Positions 63,420 to 64,000 of a DNA stretch of 64,000 bases are shown one piece after another. Location of the stretch: positions 1,082,009,788 through 1,082,073,787 of the forward strand of contig OX336389.2 in the NCBI GenBank assembly GCA_946902985.2. Reading direction: 5' to 3'. A program made the position numbers and the translations under genes. The notes beneath the pieces are model-generated. The model was not told the DNA's origin. It saw only the letters and a program-made list of their open reading frames with translations, and did not search any database. This DNA comes from Meconema thalassinum (lineage: Eukaryota; Arthropoda; Insecta; Orthoptera; Tettigoniidae). The stretch's first letter is position 1. Every line of letters starts with the position of its first letter.

Positions 63420-63690
63420 GAACCAAGGTATTATTACTGAAACAGCCATTTCCAAGCTGGAAAGTCGAAATCGCTACCCATGACCTTCCGGACGATTCGG
63501 GTTGTTTAGAGAACTACTGCCTTCTGCATTAGTTTGTAGTTGAGTATCCAGATCCAGTCCTTTAAGGTCTTGGAGCAAGGTACTTGGGATCACGCCCGTA
63601 CTTGAGACAATGATAGGTATGGTCTTTACCCGTTCTACATGCCATTGCCTTTTGATAAAGCCGACCAACTCGCTATATTTGCTTTATTGT
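63420..63690 (-). pseudogene. LINE 3'-end remnant (R2/CR1-like C-terminus)
   Basis: Minus strand SELVGFIKRQWHVERVKTIP then IIVSSTGVIPSTLLQDLKGL in one frame, and QKAVVL.TTRIVRKVM in another. This is the 'W.....IPVVIGA.G.I....' and 'QK..LL.TA.ILRK.L' end block of several LINE RT proteins. Frameshifted. Confidence 0.6.
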
Positions 63691-63734
63691 TATTGTTATT
63701 ATTATTTAACTTACATGTGGTACCGTACTAGTAT

Positions 63735-63975
63735 AAAATCTTGGAAGTAGTTTCCCATGGTTTCCCACTTCTACCCCAGGCAAATGCCAGGATGGTTCCT
63801 AATTTAAGGCCACGGCCGCCTTCTTCCCAATCCTCACCTGAATTACAAACACCCACATTACTACAGAAACCACAAAACCACAGGTTATCAGACAAATTCT
63901 ACCCACACCCAACTACATGCGAATAAATGACCAAAATCTCCAAGCCTCTCAAACAAAACATCAAGTATTTTACTT
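63735..63975 (+). mobile_element. SINE-B 3' part
   Basis: TTTCCCATGGTTTCCCACTT, CCAGGCAAATGCCAGGATGG, GGCCACGGCCGCCTTCTTCC, CACAGGTTATCAGACAAATT. The tRNA-like head is missing. Confidence 0.78.
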
Positions 63976-64000
63976 CCGTCTTAAATGCTAGTTCTGAACA

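Overview
The window is repeat-dense eukaryotic nuclear DNA with no intact cellular gene that I can recognise. Several tRNA-derived SINE families, LINE remnants, foldback elements, hammerhead-bearing tandem repeats and a decayed Polinton-type provirus point to a large arthropod genome. A polyneopteran insect is my guess, from the look of the SINEs and the hammerhead satellite; this is inference and nothing here proves the species.

Layout. 1-4676: an element bounded by ~510-bp inverted repeats, holding a 0.7-kb repeat with a 29-bp minisatellite inside it and two SINEs. 5090-26266: a decayed Polinton/adintovirus-like element. In order it has PolB exonuclease half (+); a Cys-rich ORF, a VKG/EK/WL-motif protein and a BIR (IAP-type) protein (all -); a capsid-like gene, a second capsid-associated ORF, adenain-type protease, a membrane/core-like protein and an unknown ORF (all -); then packaging ATPase, a Polinton-associated ORF and integrase with chromodomain (all +). 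The capsid-like gene is split by an ~11.06-kb LTR retrotransposon (9893-20954, minus strand) with two nearly identical ~3.9-kb LTRs, a tRNA-Lys-type primer site, a polypurine tract and one 832-codon gag, but no pol.

26.7-42 kb: a field of nested SINEs (named A to I here), LINE and hAT scraps, hairpin MITEs and microsatellites, with several insertion-into-insertion cases. 42.4-43.3 kb: a ~0.93-kb foldback element. 45.4-46.4 kb: four 252-bp tandem monomers carrying type III hammerhead ribozyme sequences, preceded by an inverted partial monomer and flanked by a 12-bp direct repeat, which is the architecture of a retrozyme or Penelope-related insertion. This is the most striking item in the window.

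49.4-60.5 kb: a decayed RTE-like LINE flanked by a ~119-bp direct repeat; a large palindrome whose arms each carry a FLYWCH zinc-finger reading frame and a 12-bp minisatellite; a second LINE; a THAP-domain exon facing a P2X7-like Cys-rich domain, the two sharing an upstream CRE-containing 15-mer; and two opposed copies of a 'YWNNP...AGHT' protein tail that also occurs in the Polinton ORF at 25.2 kb. 60.5-64 kb: more SINE and LINE debris, including a tandem multi-headed SINE.

All calls come from reading sequence and six-frame translations by eye. Family names rest on remembered motifs and no search was run. Repeat-family letters are local labels.
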